A DNA stretch of 64,000 nt from Canibacter sp052085365 (GCA_052085365.1 JBQDFP010000002.1:124001-188000), one strand, 5' to 3'. Positions 42,353-51,170 are shown, numbered from the stretch's first letter. A program made the numbers and translations. Notes: a model not told the origin generated them from the letters alone.

Positions 42353-43534
42353 ATGATGAGATTCAAAAAGGTTTTGGCACCGGTTGCGCTCGCCGCAGCT
42401 GTGGGCCTGGCAGTCGCTGGCTGCTCCGGAGGCGGCGGCGCCGCCGACGGTGGCCTCGAAATTGATGTGCCCGACGTTCCGATGATCGAAGAACTCGGCG
42501 AAAATGAAGACCAAGTCAACATTGTTGCCTGGTCAGGTTTCGTTGAGCCCGAGTGGAGCGACGAATTCGAAGCAGAGACCGGCTGCACGGTGAACCGTAA
42601 AATTGCGGGAACCTCAGACGAAATGGTGCAACTTATGCGCACTGGCAACTACGACCTGGTCTCAGCGTCCGGCGATGCGAGCCTGCGCTTGATCGTTGGC
42701 GGTGACGTCCAGCCGCTCAATATGGAGCTCATCGAAAACTTCGGTGACGACATTGTAGAGGGCATGAAAGGTCAGCTGTATGACACACTGAACGGCCAGT
42801 CCTACGGTGTGCCGATCGGTCGCGGTGCAAACATCTTGCAGTACAACACTGACGTCGTGAAAGACGCGCCCACGAGCTGGGACGTCGTGTGGGAAGAAGA
42901 TACCCCATACGCGGGTGACATTATTGCTTACGATGCGCCAATCTACATCGCAGATGCTGCGCTCTACCTGATGGAACACGAACCCGACCTCGGCATTCAG
43001 AATCCGTATGCGCTTGACGAAGACCAGCTCGCCGCAGCAGTCGATCTGTTGAAAACCCAGAACCAAAATATTGGTGACTACTGGAGCGACCCAACCGCAC
43101 AGATCACTGCGTTTAACGGTGGCGATGTGGTTGTGGGTACTTCATGGGAAGTCTTGAAGAAACTGTCTGAGAACGACAAGCTCGAGGCAGTGCTGCCCGA
43201 AGAAGGGTCAACCGGCTGGTCGGATGCCTGGATGCTCGCCACTGACGCTAAAAATCCCAACTGTGCATACCAGTGGATGGACTACACCTCAGGTGCTGAA
43301 GTGAACGGTGCTATTGCCATGAACTTCGGTATGGCTCCGGCGAACGCTGCGTTCTGTGACCTGAACGACGAAGCGAAAGAACACTGCGATCAGTTCAACG
43401 CGACTGACGAAGCATACTTCGAAAAAGTATGGTTCTGGACCACTCCGATTGAACAGTGCATTGACGGGCGCACCGATGTCACCTGCACGAACTTCCAACA
43501 GTGGACTGACGCGTGGATGACGGTGAAGGGCTAA
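42353..43534 (+). CDS. potD: Polyamine-type ABC transporter substrate-binding lipoprotein
   Basis: A 393-residue lipoprotein with signal MRFKKVLAPVALAAAVGLAVAGC and a Gly/Ala linker. The mature domain begins QVNIVAWSGFVEPEWSDEF and includes the family's GTSDEMVQLMRTGNYDLVSASGD and YGVPIGRGANILQYNTD, a PotD/PotF-type fold that binds polyamines or similar cations. AAAGGAG lies upstream of two tandem ATG codons (42353 and 42356). Many cysteine pairs near the C-terminus (ANAAFCDLNDEAKEHCD, EQCIDGRTDVTC) suggest disulphides. Substrate is inferred. Confidence 0.9.
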   Translation: MMRFKKVLAPVALAAAVGLAVAGCSGGGGAADGGLEIDVPDVPMIEELGENEDQVNIVAWSGFVEPEWSDEFEAETGCTVNRKIAGTSDEMVQLMRTGNYDLVSASGDASLRLIVGGDVQPLNMELIENFGDDIVEGMKGQLYDTLNGQSYGVPIGRGANILQYNTDVVKDAPTSWDVVWEEDTPYAGDIIAYDAPIYIADAALYLMEHEPDLGIQNPYALDEDQLAAAVDLLKTQNQNIGDYWSDPTAQITAFNGGDVVVGTSWEVLKKLSENDKLEAVLPEEGSTGWSDAWMLATDAKNPNCAYQWMDYTSGAEVNGAIAMNFGMAPANAAFCDLNDEAKEHCDQFNATDEAYFEKVWFWTTPIEQCIDGRTDVTCTNFQQWTDAWMTVKG

Positions 43535-43663
43535 TCGACACCTTGCCCCACCAGGAGTGCCGGCGCTAGGCACCCCGAGTCTTGCGCCGGCACTGCCCCC
43601 CCAACTATTCAACTCAGCGTATAAATGCTCGCTCAGGTGAGCTTGTAACCGAAGGAGGCGTCT

Positions 43664-44548
43664 GTGACTACACAGACCCGATTCAACGCGAAACCCAAGC
43701 CGATCTCATCGGCGCTGTACCGTCACCCTAAGGGGCGACTTGCTGCGCTGCTTACGCTCCCGATGACGTGGCTCGTTGGCGTCTACATTCTCGCCATCGT
43801 CCTGATGCTGATCACCGCATTTTGGTACACCGATCCGTTCACCTCTAAGGTGAAACCCGGGTTCACGCTCGATAACTTTGTCAGTATCGTGACGGTGCCC
43901 GCGTACCTCGCTGCCGCACTGCGAACACTCGGAATTGCTGCAGCAGTCACCGTGATTTGTGCGGTCTTCGCGGTACCGCTGGCCATTTATATGGCGAAAA
44001 TCGCGCCGCTGTGGCAGCGTTCCGCGCTCGTCGTTATGGTAACGCTGCCGCTTTGGGCTGGATACCTCGTGAAGATCCTGTCCATTCGAATTGTCTTCTC
44101 AGAAACCGGATTCATCAACTCGATGTTTGGCTGGCTCGGCGTTCACAGTCCCGGCTACGGTGTCTTCGTCACCATTGTGGCGCTCGTATACCTCTGGTTT
44201 CCATATATGGCGATCCCCGTGTATACGGCCGTAAGTCAGGTATCAGACAACCTTTTCGATGCGTCAAGCGACCTGGGAGCGCGGGGAGTCCGCACCATTG
44301 GGTCCATTGTGCTGCCGCTGTTGAAGCCTGCCTTGATCGCCGGGTCCATCTTCACGTTCTCACTGAGCCTCGGCGACTATCTCGCCGCCAAGTTTGTGGG
44401 TGGATCCACCCAAATGATTGGCACGATCATCGCCTCAAACATCAACCTGAACCCACCAGTCGCCGCAGCGTTCTCGGTGGTGCCCATCGTTATCGTCGTG
44501 ACCTACTTGCTGGCAGTTCGCAAGACCGGCGCGCTAGAAAATATTTAA
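43664..44548 (+). CDS. potB: Polyamine-type ABC transporter permease
   Basis: A 294-residue six-helix inner-membrane permease. The EAA coupling loop is NLFDASSDLGARGVRTIGSIVLPLLKP. The PotB subfamily position after potA and potD, and a partner permease 9 nt later, define it. GAAGGAGG precedes the GTG start at 43664. Confidence 0.9.
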   Translation: MTTQTRFNAKPKPISSALYRHPKGRLAALLTLPMTWLVGVYILAIVLMLITAFWYTDPFTSKVKPGFTLDNFVSIVTVPAYLAAALRTLGIAAAVTVICAVFAVPLAIYMAKIAPLWQRSALVVMVTLPLWAGYLVKILSIRIVFSETGFINSMFGWLGVHSPGYGVFVTIVALVYLWFPYMAIPVYTAVSQVSDNLFDASSDLGARGVRTIGSIVLPLLKPALIAGSIFTFSLSLGDYLAAKFVGGSTQMIGTIIASNINLNPPVAAAFSVVPIVIVVTYLLAVRKTGALENI

Positions 44549-44557
44549 GAGGACACC

Positions 44558-45373
44558 ATGTTGCACTTGAGTCGAGGCACCAAAATCACGATCTCGGTGA
44601 TCACGGTTGTGGTGCTCCTATCAACCTATGTTCCCCTGATCGTGATTGTCACCAACTCGTTCAATGCAAGCCGTGTTGCGAGCTGGCCCGTCACGAACTT
44701 CTCACTGGATTGGTGGGGCAAAGCGCTCGGAAACCCCGCTGTGCATCAGGCCGTCATGCATTCCGTGATCGTTGCGTGCTGTGCCACGGTCATTGCGCTG
44801 CTGCTGGGCACGCTTTCCGCATTTGCGCTGCAGCGGTTCAAATTCTTCGGCCGTGAATCCGTCAACCTGATGATCGTGCTGCCGATCACCCTCCCGGGTG
44901 TGGTTACCGGTGTGGCGCTGTCGAACACGTTCTACCAGGTACTTGACCCTATGGGCATCAAAGTCGGGTATGCGGGCCTGATTATTGCGCACGCAACGTT
45001 TTGTGTTGTGATGGTATTCAACAATGTGATTGCCCGTCTGCGTCGGATGAATCCCAATCTTGAAGAAGCATCGATGGATCTCGGCGCAGGCATCGGCAAG
45101 ACCTTCCGGCTGGTGACGTTCCCGCAGTTCCGCAGCGCATTCATCGCCGGCGGCTTGCTTGCCTTCGCCCTGTCGTTTGACGAAGTATATGTGACGATCT
45201 TCACGGCGCCTCCGGGCGTCGACACGCTACCGATCTGGTTTATGAATCAGATGGGTCGACCAAACGAAGCCAACCAGGTGAACGTGGTTGCGACGGTAAT
45301 TATTCTGCTCTCGCTGATTCCCGTGTACTTCTCACAACGGGTGTCTGCCAAGGCAGCACTGCAGCTCAAATAA
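44558..45373 (+). CDS. potC: Polyamine-type ABC transporter permease
   Basis: A 271-residue six-helix inner-membrane permease of the PotC class. EAA loop: NLEEASMDLGAGIGKTFRLVTFPQF. It closes the potA-potD-potB-potC operon and is followed by the convergent threonine aldolase gene after 16 nt. Confidence 0.9.
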   Translation: MLHLSRGTKITISVITVVVLLSTYVPLIVIVTNSFNASRVASWPVTNFSLDWWGKALGNPAVHQAVMHSVIVACCATVIALLLGTLSAFALQRFKFFGRESVNLMIVLPITLPGVVTGVALSNTFYQVLDPMGIKVGYAGLIIAHATFCVVMVFNNVIARLRRMNPNLEEASMDLGAGIGKTFRLVTFPQFRSAFIAGGLLAFALSFDEVYVTIFTAPPGVDTLPIWFMNQMGRPNEANQVNVVATVIILLSLIPVYFSQRVSAKAALQLK

Positions 45374-45389
45374 GAGGGTGCGTCAGCGA

Positions 45390-46463
45390 TCACGCAGAAA
45401 AACTCGCCTCACGAATGAGCGCGAGTAGACCATCAACATCAGCCTCGGTGGTGTCGAAGCTGCACATGAGTCGGACCTCGTTCACCCCCACCGGCCAATC
45501 ATAAAAATGGTAACCGGTGCGGGCGTGAGCTGCGACCTCGGGCGGTAACGTCGCAAACACACCGTTTGATTCGGTTGCTTGGGTGACCGAGACACCGGCA
45601 GCGCCGTCGGCCTTGATCTGATCGAGGCCGACGCGTAGTCGAGTCGCCATCGCGTTACTGTGCTCGGCGGAACGCCGCCACAGGTCAGTGCCATAGAGGG
45701 CTTGCAACTGTGCTGAAATGAACCGCATTTTTGAGGCAAGCTGCATGTGATGCTTACGCAAAAAGTCGAGACCGTGCACCAGGTCCGGGTTCAGCACCAC
45801 AATCGCTTCAGCCCCGATCAGTCCGTTCTTGGTACCACCGAGGCTCACGATGTCGGCACCGATCTCAGTAGAGATCTCTCGCAGCTCACAGTGAAGATGC
45901 ACAGCGGCATTCGCCAGGCGTGAACCGTCAATATGGAGCAACATGTTGTTCTCGTGCGCAACGCGAGAAATGTCACGCAACTCGTCGACTGTGTAGGTCG
46001 TGCCAAGTTCGGTCGACTGGGCGAGTGACACTGCCAGTGGCTGCGCACGATGCTGATCGCCGGCAGCCCACACGACACTCTCCACATCAGCTGGAGTGAG
46101 TTTGCCGTTCACTGTTGCACAAGTCAGGAGCTTTACCCCGGAGGCTTTTTCGGGTGCGCCGCCTTCATCAACGTGAATGTGTGCGGTTTCGGTGCAGACG
46201 ACGGCACCCCATCTTGGGAGCATTGCTGCGAGGCTCACAACGTTTGCGCCGGTGCCGTTAAACACTGGGTATGTCTCAGCTTGTGCACCAAAGAGGCGTT
46301 TCACTGTCTGGCCGAACTGTGCCGTGATCGGGTCCTCACCATACGCGCCAACATGGCCGACGTTTGCTGCGGTCAACGCTTCAAGAACTTCAGCGTGTGC
46401 GCCCGCGTAATTGTCCGAGGCAAAGCCGCGAATAAAAGGGGTGTCGTTTTCTTCGCTCATCAC
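45390..46463 (-). CDS. Low-specificity threonine aldolase-like PLP enzyme
   Basis: A 357-residue fold-type I PLP enzyme that cleaves threonine or allo-threonine to glycine and acetaldehyde. Visible: NGTGANVVSLAAMLP, TETAHIHVDEGGAPE, LAQSTELGTTYTVDEL, LHIDGSRLANAAVHL and the PLP-lysine in SLGGTKNGLIGAEA. All catalytic positions I can recognise are present. The start is GTG 46463, with TAGACT (46475-46470) 6 nt upstream, so the transcript is probably leaderless; ATG follows directly and is an alternative. Divergent from rlmH. Confidence 0.9.
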   Translation of the reverse strand: MMSEENDTPFIRGFASDNYAGAHAEVLEALTAANVGHVGAYGEDPITAQFGQTVKRLFGAQAETYPVFNGTGANVVSLAAMLPRWGAVVCTETAHIHVDEGGAPEKASGVKLLTCATVNGKLTPADVESVVWAAGDQHRAQPLAVSLAQSTELGTTYTVDELRDISRVAHENNMLLHIDGSRLANAAVHLHCELREISTEIGADIVSLGGTKNGLIGAEAIVVLNPDLVHGLDFLRKHHMQLASKMRFISAQLQALYGTDLWRRSAEHSNAMATRLRVGLDQIKADGAAGVSVTQATESNGVFATLPPEVAAHARTGYHFYDWPVGVNEVRLMCSFDTTEADVDGLLALIREASFSA

Positions 46464-46518
46464 CCGGTTAGTCTAATACTGTCAACCAGTCAGGTAGTGA
46501 GAATGGGGAGTGTGGATC

Positions 46519-46974
46519 GTGTCAGTACGGGTCCTTGCGGTCGGCAAGAAACACGAGTCCTGGGTATCTGAAGGGATTACCCGGTACGACAAGCGCTTGC
46601 GCGGGCCTTGGAAATTGGACTGGCAGTTGCTCAAACACTCATCACGAGAACTCGAGCAGGCTCGTGCAGAAGAGTCCGACCGAATTCTCGACAAGCTCGG
46701 GGATGACTGGGTCATCGTGCTCGATGAGCGTGGAAACGAGTTCTCCTCACCGGGTATTGCCCGAGTCTTGCAAGAGGCGTTCGATGAGTCTCGGTCGGTG
46801 ACTCTGGTGATCGGCGGGGCGTATGGCGTGGATGACCGGGTGCGCGCCCGCGCAAATGTGGTGTGGAGTCTGTCCCAGCTGGTGTTTCCTCATCAACTTG
46901 TGCGTTTGATTCTCACTGAGCAGATGTACCGCGCTGCCGAGATTGCTGGCGGGCGTCCATACCATCACGTGTAG
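46519..46974 (+). CDS. rlmH: 23S rRNA (pseudouridine-1915-N3)-methyltransferase
   Basis: A 151-residue SPOUT-class methyltransferase that modifies helix 69 of 23S rRNA. The deep trefoil knot is in LVIGGAYGVDDRVRARANVVWSLSQLVFPHQLVRLILTEQMYRA, with the SAM loop GGAYG. Length matches the family. GTG 46519 is preferred because GGGGAG (46505-46510) lies 8 nt upstream; GTG 46510 overlaps that site. Confidence 0.95.
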   Translation: MSVRVLAVGKKHESWVSEGITRYDKRLRGPWKLDWQLLKHSSRELEQARAEESDRILDKLGDDWVIVLDERGNEFSSPGIARVLQEAFDESRSVTLVIGGAYGVDDRVRARANVVWSLSQLVFPHQLVRLILTEQMYRAAEIAGGRPYHHV

Positions 46975-47014
46975 TGCGTCAATAAATGTCGGTGGTGGCA
47001 TCTAGCCTGCCGAT

Positions 47015-47413
47015 ATGACACTCATTCGACTCCAAGCCAGGCTTTCCCGCGGACGTAGACGTCGCGACTCTGCAGGGCAAGAGCGCACGCTTGACACGCA
47101 ACAGGTCAGCAAGCCCGCGCCGGTGGCGGAAGCAGTGCCGGTGCCGTGGCAGGTGGAACGCGACCGTCATTTTCGCGTGCGTGCGCTCACCAATATCGGT
47201 GCTGAACCACTGCGCAGGGTGCGGCTCGTGCTGTGCGGCGGTACGCAGTTAGCACTCACGCTGCCGGCGTTGGTGAAACCGGGGGAGCGGCTGCAGATAT
47301 GGGGCGACGCAGAGTCGTTCGCGGGCGCTGTCACCGAACCTGATGCGATGTGGGTGGTGCGCTGGGTTGACCAGCTGGAGAGGGAGCTCTTATGGCCGTT
47401 TCCGCCCAGTTAG
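47015..47413 (+). CDS. Hypothetical protein, small beta-rich
   Basis: A 132-residue protein I do not recognise. An Arg-rich N-terminus (ARLSRGRRRR), a Pro/Ala linker (KPAPVAEAVPVPW), then a beta-rich region (FRVRALTNIGAEPLRRVRLVLCGG...LTLPALVKPGERLQIW). ATG 47015 follows TAGCCT (47003-47008) by 6 nt, a leaderless layout. Codon use looks like its neighbours. Convergent with the XRE gene, 23 bp apart. Function unknown. Confidence 0.6.
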   Translation: MTLIRLQARLSRGRRRRDSAGQERTLDTQQVSKPAPVAEAVPVPWQVERDRHFRVRALTNIGAEPLRRVRLVLCGGTQLALTLPALVKPGERLQIWGDAESFAGAVTEPDAMWVVRWVDQLERELLWPFPPS

Positions 47414-47436
47414 CGTATCTGAGACTCGCTTGGCGG

Positions 47437-47751
47437 CTAGCTCTTCCCGTCGCGCGCCTGCCTGCGTGCCTCTTTCAACTGCCGGACTGTCAGTTGGTTC
47501 TCGACGTGCGGCACATCATTCTTGGTGACGTACTGCGTGAGGTTCGAAACAGAGATTTCGAGTGCGACCGCAATACGCACCAGGCTGTCGAGCCGGGGAT
47601 TGCCTTGACCGCGTTCGATCTTGCCAATATTGCTGACGTTGATTTGAGTCAGGTGCGCCAGGTCATCTTGACTGATCGCGAGTTCACTTCTGCGTTCTTT
47701 AATGCGCCGCCCGACAGAGACGGCAGCGCGAAGCGAAGTCGGAACGGTCAT
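47437..47751 (-). CDS. XRE-family HTH regulator
   Basis: A 104-residue cytosolic DNA-binding protein. The Cro/C1-type helix-turn-helix is RIKERRSELAISQDDLAHLTQINVSNIGKIERGQGNPRLDSLVRIAVAL. A short Lys/Arg-rich C-terminus follows. ATG 47751 has GAGGT upstream. It is divergent from nrdHIEF across 389 bp that contain GGGTA-type inverted repeats next to its start, suggesting autoregulation. Whether it also affects nrd is unknown. Confidence 0.88.
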   Translation of the reverse strand: MTVPTSLRAAVSVGRRIKERRSELAISQDDLAHLTQINVSNIGKIERGQGNPRLDSLVRIAVALEISVSNLTQYVTKNDVPHVENQLTVRQLKEARRQARDGKS

Positions 47752-47786
47752 GCATCCATGCTTCTAAACCTCAGATGTTGGCACCA

Positions 47787-47807
47787 GGGGTATTTCTACC
47801 CGGGGTA
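47787..47807. promoter_or_regulatory. Alternating GGGGTA/TACCC half-sites upstream of the XRE gene
   Basis: GGGGTA (47787-47792), TACCC (47797-47801) and GGGGTA (47802-47807) lie in inverted and then back-to-back orientation 36-56 bp upstream of the XRE start. Such clustered symmetrical half-sites are typical of autoregulated XRE operators. Not verified. Confidence 0.4.
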
Positions 47808-48052
47808 TATACACACTATTTTGGTGCGATCTGCGGTTATACCTGGTCGGCGTCGAATCCGGGGCAAAAATTACGACTTTTCCCTAGATGTAGTGGTTGA
47901 TGCGACACGCCGAGGCCATATGTGGGATCAAAAAAGTTTTTCGCTTGGGGATATGTGGACAACTATTCAAGAAGCGCGTAATTATGGGAAAAGTTGTCCC
48001 CAACGTGCCCCTCCGGATGGTGGAATTCGAGGGGATAATGACACTGGTGTAA

Positions 48053-48068
48053 CTACATCATCTTGTGG
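48053..48068. promoter_or_regulatory. NrdR box 1 (imperfect)
   Basis: CTACATCATCTTGTGG is an imperfect 16-bp dyad. Its centre lies 32 bp, three helical turns, from the centre of the stronger box at 48085, the spacing seen between paired NrdR boxes. Its own match is poor and it is believable only because of that spacing. Confidence 0.5.
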
Positions 48069-48084
48069 TCGAGTTGAATGTGGT

Positions 48085-48100
48085 TCACTATATGTAGTGA
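48085..48100. promoter_or_regulatory. NrdR box 2 (near-perfect)
   Basis: TCACTATATGTAGTGA is a 16-bp palindrome with one mismatch and fits the known NrdR consensus (acaCwATATwTwGtgt-like). It lies 40 bp before the nrdH start. NrdR is the ATP/dATP-sensing repressor of ribonucleotide reductase genes; its gene is not in this window. Confidence 0.8.
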
Positions 48101-48140
48101 TTTTGAGTGAAAATACGAAATGAAGAAGAAGGGCGTAAAT

Positions 48141-48374
48141 ATGGCAATCACGGTCTACACCAAGCCATCCTGCGTACAGTGCAACGCAACCTATCGAGCT
48201 CTCGATAGCAAAGGCATTGAGTACAACGTGCTCGACCTGTCACAAGACGAATCAGCGCTTGAAGCCGTCAAAGAGCTCGGCTACCTGCAGGCACCTGTCG
48301 TGGTGACCGAAGAGGACCACTGGTCAGGCTTCCGTCCCGACAAAATCGACGAACTCGCAGGACGTTTGGTCTAA
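48141..48374 (+). CDS. nrdH: NrdH glutaredoxin-like redoxin
   Basis: A 77-residue thioredoxin-fold electron donor for class Ib ribonucleotide reductase. The redox motif is CVQC (Cys11, Cys14) in TKPSCVQCNATYRAL; the NrdH-type WSGFRPDK region near the C-terminus distinguishes it from glutaredoxins. ATG 48141 has GAAGGG 7 nt upstream, and is preferred over ATG 48120, which would add a 7-residue Lys-rich leader. First gene of nrdHIEF. Confidence 0.95.
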   Translation: MAITVYTKPSCVQCNATYRALDSKGIEYNVLDLSQDESALEAVKELGYLQAPVVVTEEDHWSGFRPDKIDELAGRLV

Positions 48375-48564
48375 CACGAAGTCTGTGCCGAATCGGGAGC
48401 AACGACGCTCCGTGTTTGGCATCCGCTTCCCTGTTTACTGAACCGCTCACGCGGTTACTGACCTACTGAGAACAGTAAATAGGGGAGCGTTTCGTGCAGA
48501 AACAATTCGTACGAAACCCCCACAACCTCAAAAAGATTCTCGCTAAGAACGGAGGGTGATGAGT

Positions 48565-48966
48565 GTGAGCAATCTGGTGTATTTCTCGAGCGTCTCGGGT
48601 AATACGCATCGATTTGTCGAAAAACTCGGCATTCCCGCTCAACGCATTCCGCTCTTTCCGAAAGAAGAATTTCTTGAAGTTGATGAACCTTATGTATTGA
48701 TCGTCCCGACCTACGGCGGCGGTCCCAGCACAAGAGCCGTACCGAAACAAGTCATCAAGTTTCTGAACTGCGAGCATAATCGCAGTCTGATTCGGGGTGT
48801 GATTGCCGCCGGAAACACAAACTTTGGCGATGCGTTCGGGCTCGCAGGCGACATCATCGCCTACAAATGCAAGGTTCCCCACCTCTACCGTTTTGAAGTC
48901 TTCGGCACCGAAGACGATGTCCATGCAGTGAAAGAAGGATTGGAAAAGTTTTGGAAACAACAGTGA
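48565..48966 (+). CDS. nrdI: NrdI flavodoxin-like ribonucleotide reductase maturase
   Basis: A 133-residue FMN protein that supplies the oxidant for assembling the manganese-tyrosyl radical cofactor of NrdF. Seen: LVYFSSVSGNTHRFVEKLG (phosphate loop) and TYGGG with GNTNFGDAFGLAGDIIAYKCKVPHLYRFEVFGTEDDV, the flavodoxin core. GTG 48565 is 9 nt after GGAGG (48551-48555); ATG 48559 is too close. Its stop overlaps the nrdE start. Confidence 0.93.
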   Translation: MSNLVYFSSVSGNTHRFVEKLGIPAQRIPLFPKEEFLEVDEPYVLIVPTYGGGPSTRAVPKQVIKFLNCEHNRSLIRGVIAAGNTNFGDAFGLAGDIIAYKCKVPHLYRFEVFGTEDDVHAVKEGLEKFWKQQ

Positions 48967-51107
48967 TCGAGGCCGGACACGATTCTTCAAAGGTGAGCGA
49001 TATGGACTATCACTCACTCAATGCCATGCTGAATCTGTACGACGAAGATGGCAAGATCCAGTTCGACAAGGATCGCGAAGCAGCTCGTCAGTACTTCCTG
49101 CAGCACGTGAACCAGAACACGGTCTTCTTCCACAACTTCGATGAGCGCCTGCGCTACCTGGTCGATAACGAGTACTACGAGAAAGAAACTCTCGAACAGT
49201 ACCCCGAAGGCTACATCGAAGAACTCACCGACTACGCCTACAGCCTGAAGTTCCGGTTCCCGACGTTCCTCGGCGCCTTTAAGTTCTTCACCTCATACGC
49301 GCTCAAGACGTTTGACGGTGGCCGGTACCTCGAACGTTTCGAAGACCGTGTAGTCATGGTGGCCGTCGCGCTCGCACAGGGCGACCAGGCTCGTGCGAAG
49401 GAATACGTCGAAGAGATCATCTCTGGCCGATTCCAGCCGGCAACCCCAACGTTCCTGAACGCTGGTAAAGCTCAGCGCGGTGAATTCGTGTCATGCTTCC
49501 TGCTGCGCATCGAAGACAACATGGAATCAATTGCCCGTGCGGTGAACTCCTCACTTCAACTGTCCAAGCGTGGCGGCGGTGTTGCGCTGCTGCTGTCGAA
49601 CCTTCGTGAAGTGGGTGCACCCATTAAGAAGATTGAAAACCAGTCTTCAGGTGTGATCCCGGTCATGAAGCTGCTCGAAGACAGCTTCAGCTACGCAAAC
49701 CAGCTCGGCGCACGTCAGGGCGCCGGTGCGGTCTACCTTTCGGCACACCACCCTGACATTCTGCGATTCCTTGACACCAAGCGTGAAAACGCGGACGAAA
49801 AGATCCGCATTAAGACGCTGTCACTCGGTGTCGTGGTGCCAGACATCACCTTCGAACTAGCCAAGCGTGGCGAAGACATGTACCTCTTCTCGCCATACGA
49901 TGTCGAGCGTGTGTACGGCATGCCGTTCTCCGAGGTGCCCATCACCGAGAAGTATTACGAGATGGTTGACGACGCACGCATCTCGAAAACGAAGATCAAC
50001 GCACGCCAGTTCTTCCAGACAGTCGCAGAGATCCAGTTCGAATCGGGCTACCCGTACATCGTGTTCGAAGACACCGTGAACAAAGCGAACCCGATCAAGG
50101 GCCGCATCAACATGTCGAACCTGTGCTCCGAAATTCTGCAGGTCAACACCCCGACCACGTACAACGCTGACCTCAGCTACGACCAAATCGGTAAAGACAT
50201 CAGCTGCAACCTTGGCTCCATGAACATCGCCAAGATGATGGACGGCGACAACTTCGCCGGCAGTGTTGAATCGGCGATTCGCGCGCTCACCGCAGTCAGT
50301 GACATGAGTCATATCTCGTCAGTGCGTTCGATTGAAGACGGAAACGACCGGACCCATGCGATCGGCCTCGGCCAGATGAACCTGCACGGCTACCTCGCAC
50401 GTGAACGAATTCACTACGGTAGCGAAGAAGGCATCGATTTCACCAACATCTACTTCTACACGATCCTGTTCCACGTACTGGCTGCGTCGAACACGATTGC
50501 GAAAGAACGCGGAACCGCGTTTGAAGGGTTTGAAGACTCGAAGTATGCCTCAGGTGAATTCTTCGATAAGTACACCGAAGAAGCCTGGGAATCAGCCACT
50601 GCGCGCGTGCGTGAACTGTTCGCAGAGGCAAACGTTCACATTCCGACGCAGGAAGACTGGCTTGAGCTGAAAGCACGAGTGCAAGAGCACGGTATCTACA
50701 ACCAGAACTTGCAGGCTGTGCCGCCAACCGGTTCGATCTCATACATCAACAACTCAACCTCATCGATCCACCCGATCGCATCAAAGATTGAGATTCGTAA
50801 AGAGGGTCGCCTCGGTCGTGTGTACTACCCGGCACCGTTCCTCAACAACGACAACCTTGAATACTACGAGGATGCGTACGAGATCGGTCCTGAAAAGATC
50901 ATCGACACTTATGCTGCGGCAACTCAGCACGTCGACCAGGGTCTGTCACTGACCCTGTTCTTCAAGGACACAGCCACTACGCGTGATGTGAACCGTGCCC
51001 AGATCTACGCATGGCGCAAGGGCATCAAGACGATTTACTACATCCGTCTGCGCCAGCTTGCACTTGAAGGAACCGAAGTTGAGGGCTGCGTCAGCTGCAT
51101 GCTGTAG
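48963..51107 (+). CDS. nrdE: Class Ib ribonucleotide reductase, alpha subunit
   Basis: A 714-residue catalytic subunit that reduces ribonucleoside diphosphates. The radical cysteine block NLCSEILQ, the redox cysteine in GEFVSCFLL, the YNQNLQAVPPTGSISYINNSTSSIHPI loop and the C-terminal shuttle EGCVSCML are all present. As usual for class Ib, there is no ATP-cone at the N-terminus, so overall activity is not dATP-inhibited in the class Ia manner. GTG 48963 overlaps the nrdI stop as GTGA and is chosen over TTG 48951. Confidence 0.95.
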   Translation: MIEAGHDSSKVSDMDYHSLNAMLNLYDEDGKIQFDKDREAARQYFLQHVNQNTVFFHNFDERLRYLVDNEYYEKETLEQYPEGYIEELTDYAYSLKFRFPTFLGAFKFFTSYALKTFDGGRYLERFEDRVVMVAVALAQGDQARAKEYVEEIISGRFQPATPTFLNAGKAQRGEFVSCFLLRIEDNMESIARAVNSSLQLSKRGGGVALLLSNLREVGAPIKKIENQSSGVIPVMKLLEDSFSYANQLGARQGAGAVYLSAHHPDILRFLDTKRENADEKIRIKTLSLGVVVPDITFELAKRGEDMYLFSPYDVERVYGMPFSEVPITEKYYEMVDDARISKTKINARQFFQTVAEIQFESGYPYIVFEDTVNKANPIKGRINMSNLCSEILQVNTPTTYNADLSYDQIGKDISCNLGSMNIAKMMDGDNFAGSVESAIRALTAVSDMSHISSVRSIEDGNDRTHAIGLGQMNLHGYLARERIHYGSEEGIDFTNIYFYTILFHVLAASNTIAKERGTAFEGFEDSKYASGEFFDKYTEEAWESATARVRELFAEANVHIPTQEDWLELKARVQEHGIYNQNLQAVPPTGSISYINNSTSSIHPIASKIEIRKEGRLGRVYYPAPFLNNDNLEYYEDAYEIGPEKIIDTYAAATQHVDQGLSLTLFFKDTATTRDVNRAQIYAWRKGIKTIYYIRLRQLALEGTEVEGCVSCML

Positions 51108-51114
51108 CCCGTTT

Positions 51115-51155
51115 CGAGATCCACACCCGGTAACTATCATGGGGTGTGGATCTCG
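51115..51155 (+). terminator. Strong hairpin between nrdE and nrdF
   Basis: CGAGATCCACACCC (51115-51128) pairs perfectly with GGGTGTGGATCTCG (51142-51155), a 14-bp stem with a 13-nt loop and no U-run. It starts 7 nt after the nrdE stop. It could stabilise the nrdHIE message or partly terminate before nrdF and so set the alpha:beta subunit ratio. Confidence 0.75.
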
Positions 51156-51170
51156 TCATAGACAGAACTG

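Larger units (their letters stand above)
47752..48140. other. Divergent intergenic region between XRE gene and nrdHIEF
   Basis: These 389 bp are clearly AT-richer than the flanking genes and contain no convincing gene. A long shadow frame crosses them. They hold a cluster of GGGTA/TACCC half-sites near the XRE start (47787-47807) and two NrdR-like boxes near nrdH (48053-48068, 48085-48100). The AT-rich middle, around 47870-47990, has no structure I could assign. Confidence 0.6.

Noticed and set aside
43957..44856. 299-codon plus-strand frame overlapping both polyamine permease genes
   Set aside because: Arg/His/Cys-rich translation with no family, entirely overlapping two well-supported permeases.
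47392..48123. 243-codon frame spanning the XRE gene antisense and the nrd upstream region
   Set aside because: Crosses the regulatory region and the XRE gene on the opposite strand; unrecognised, Arg-rich; better explained by those features.
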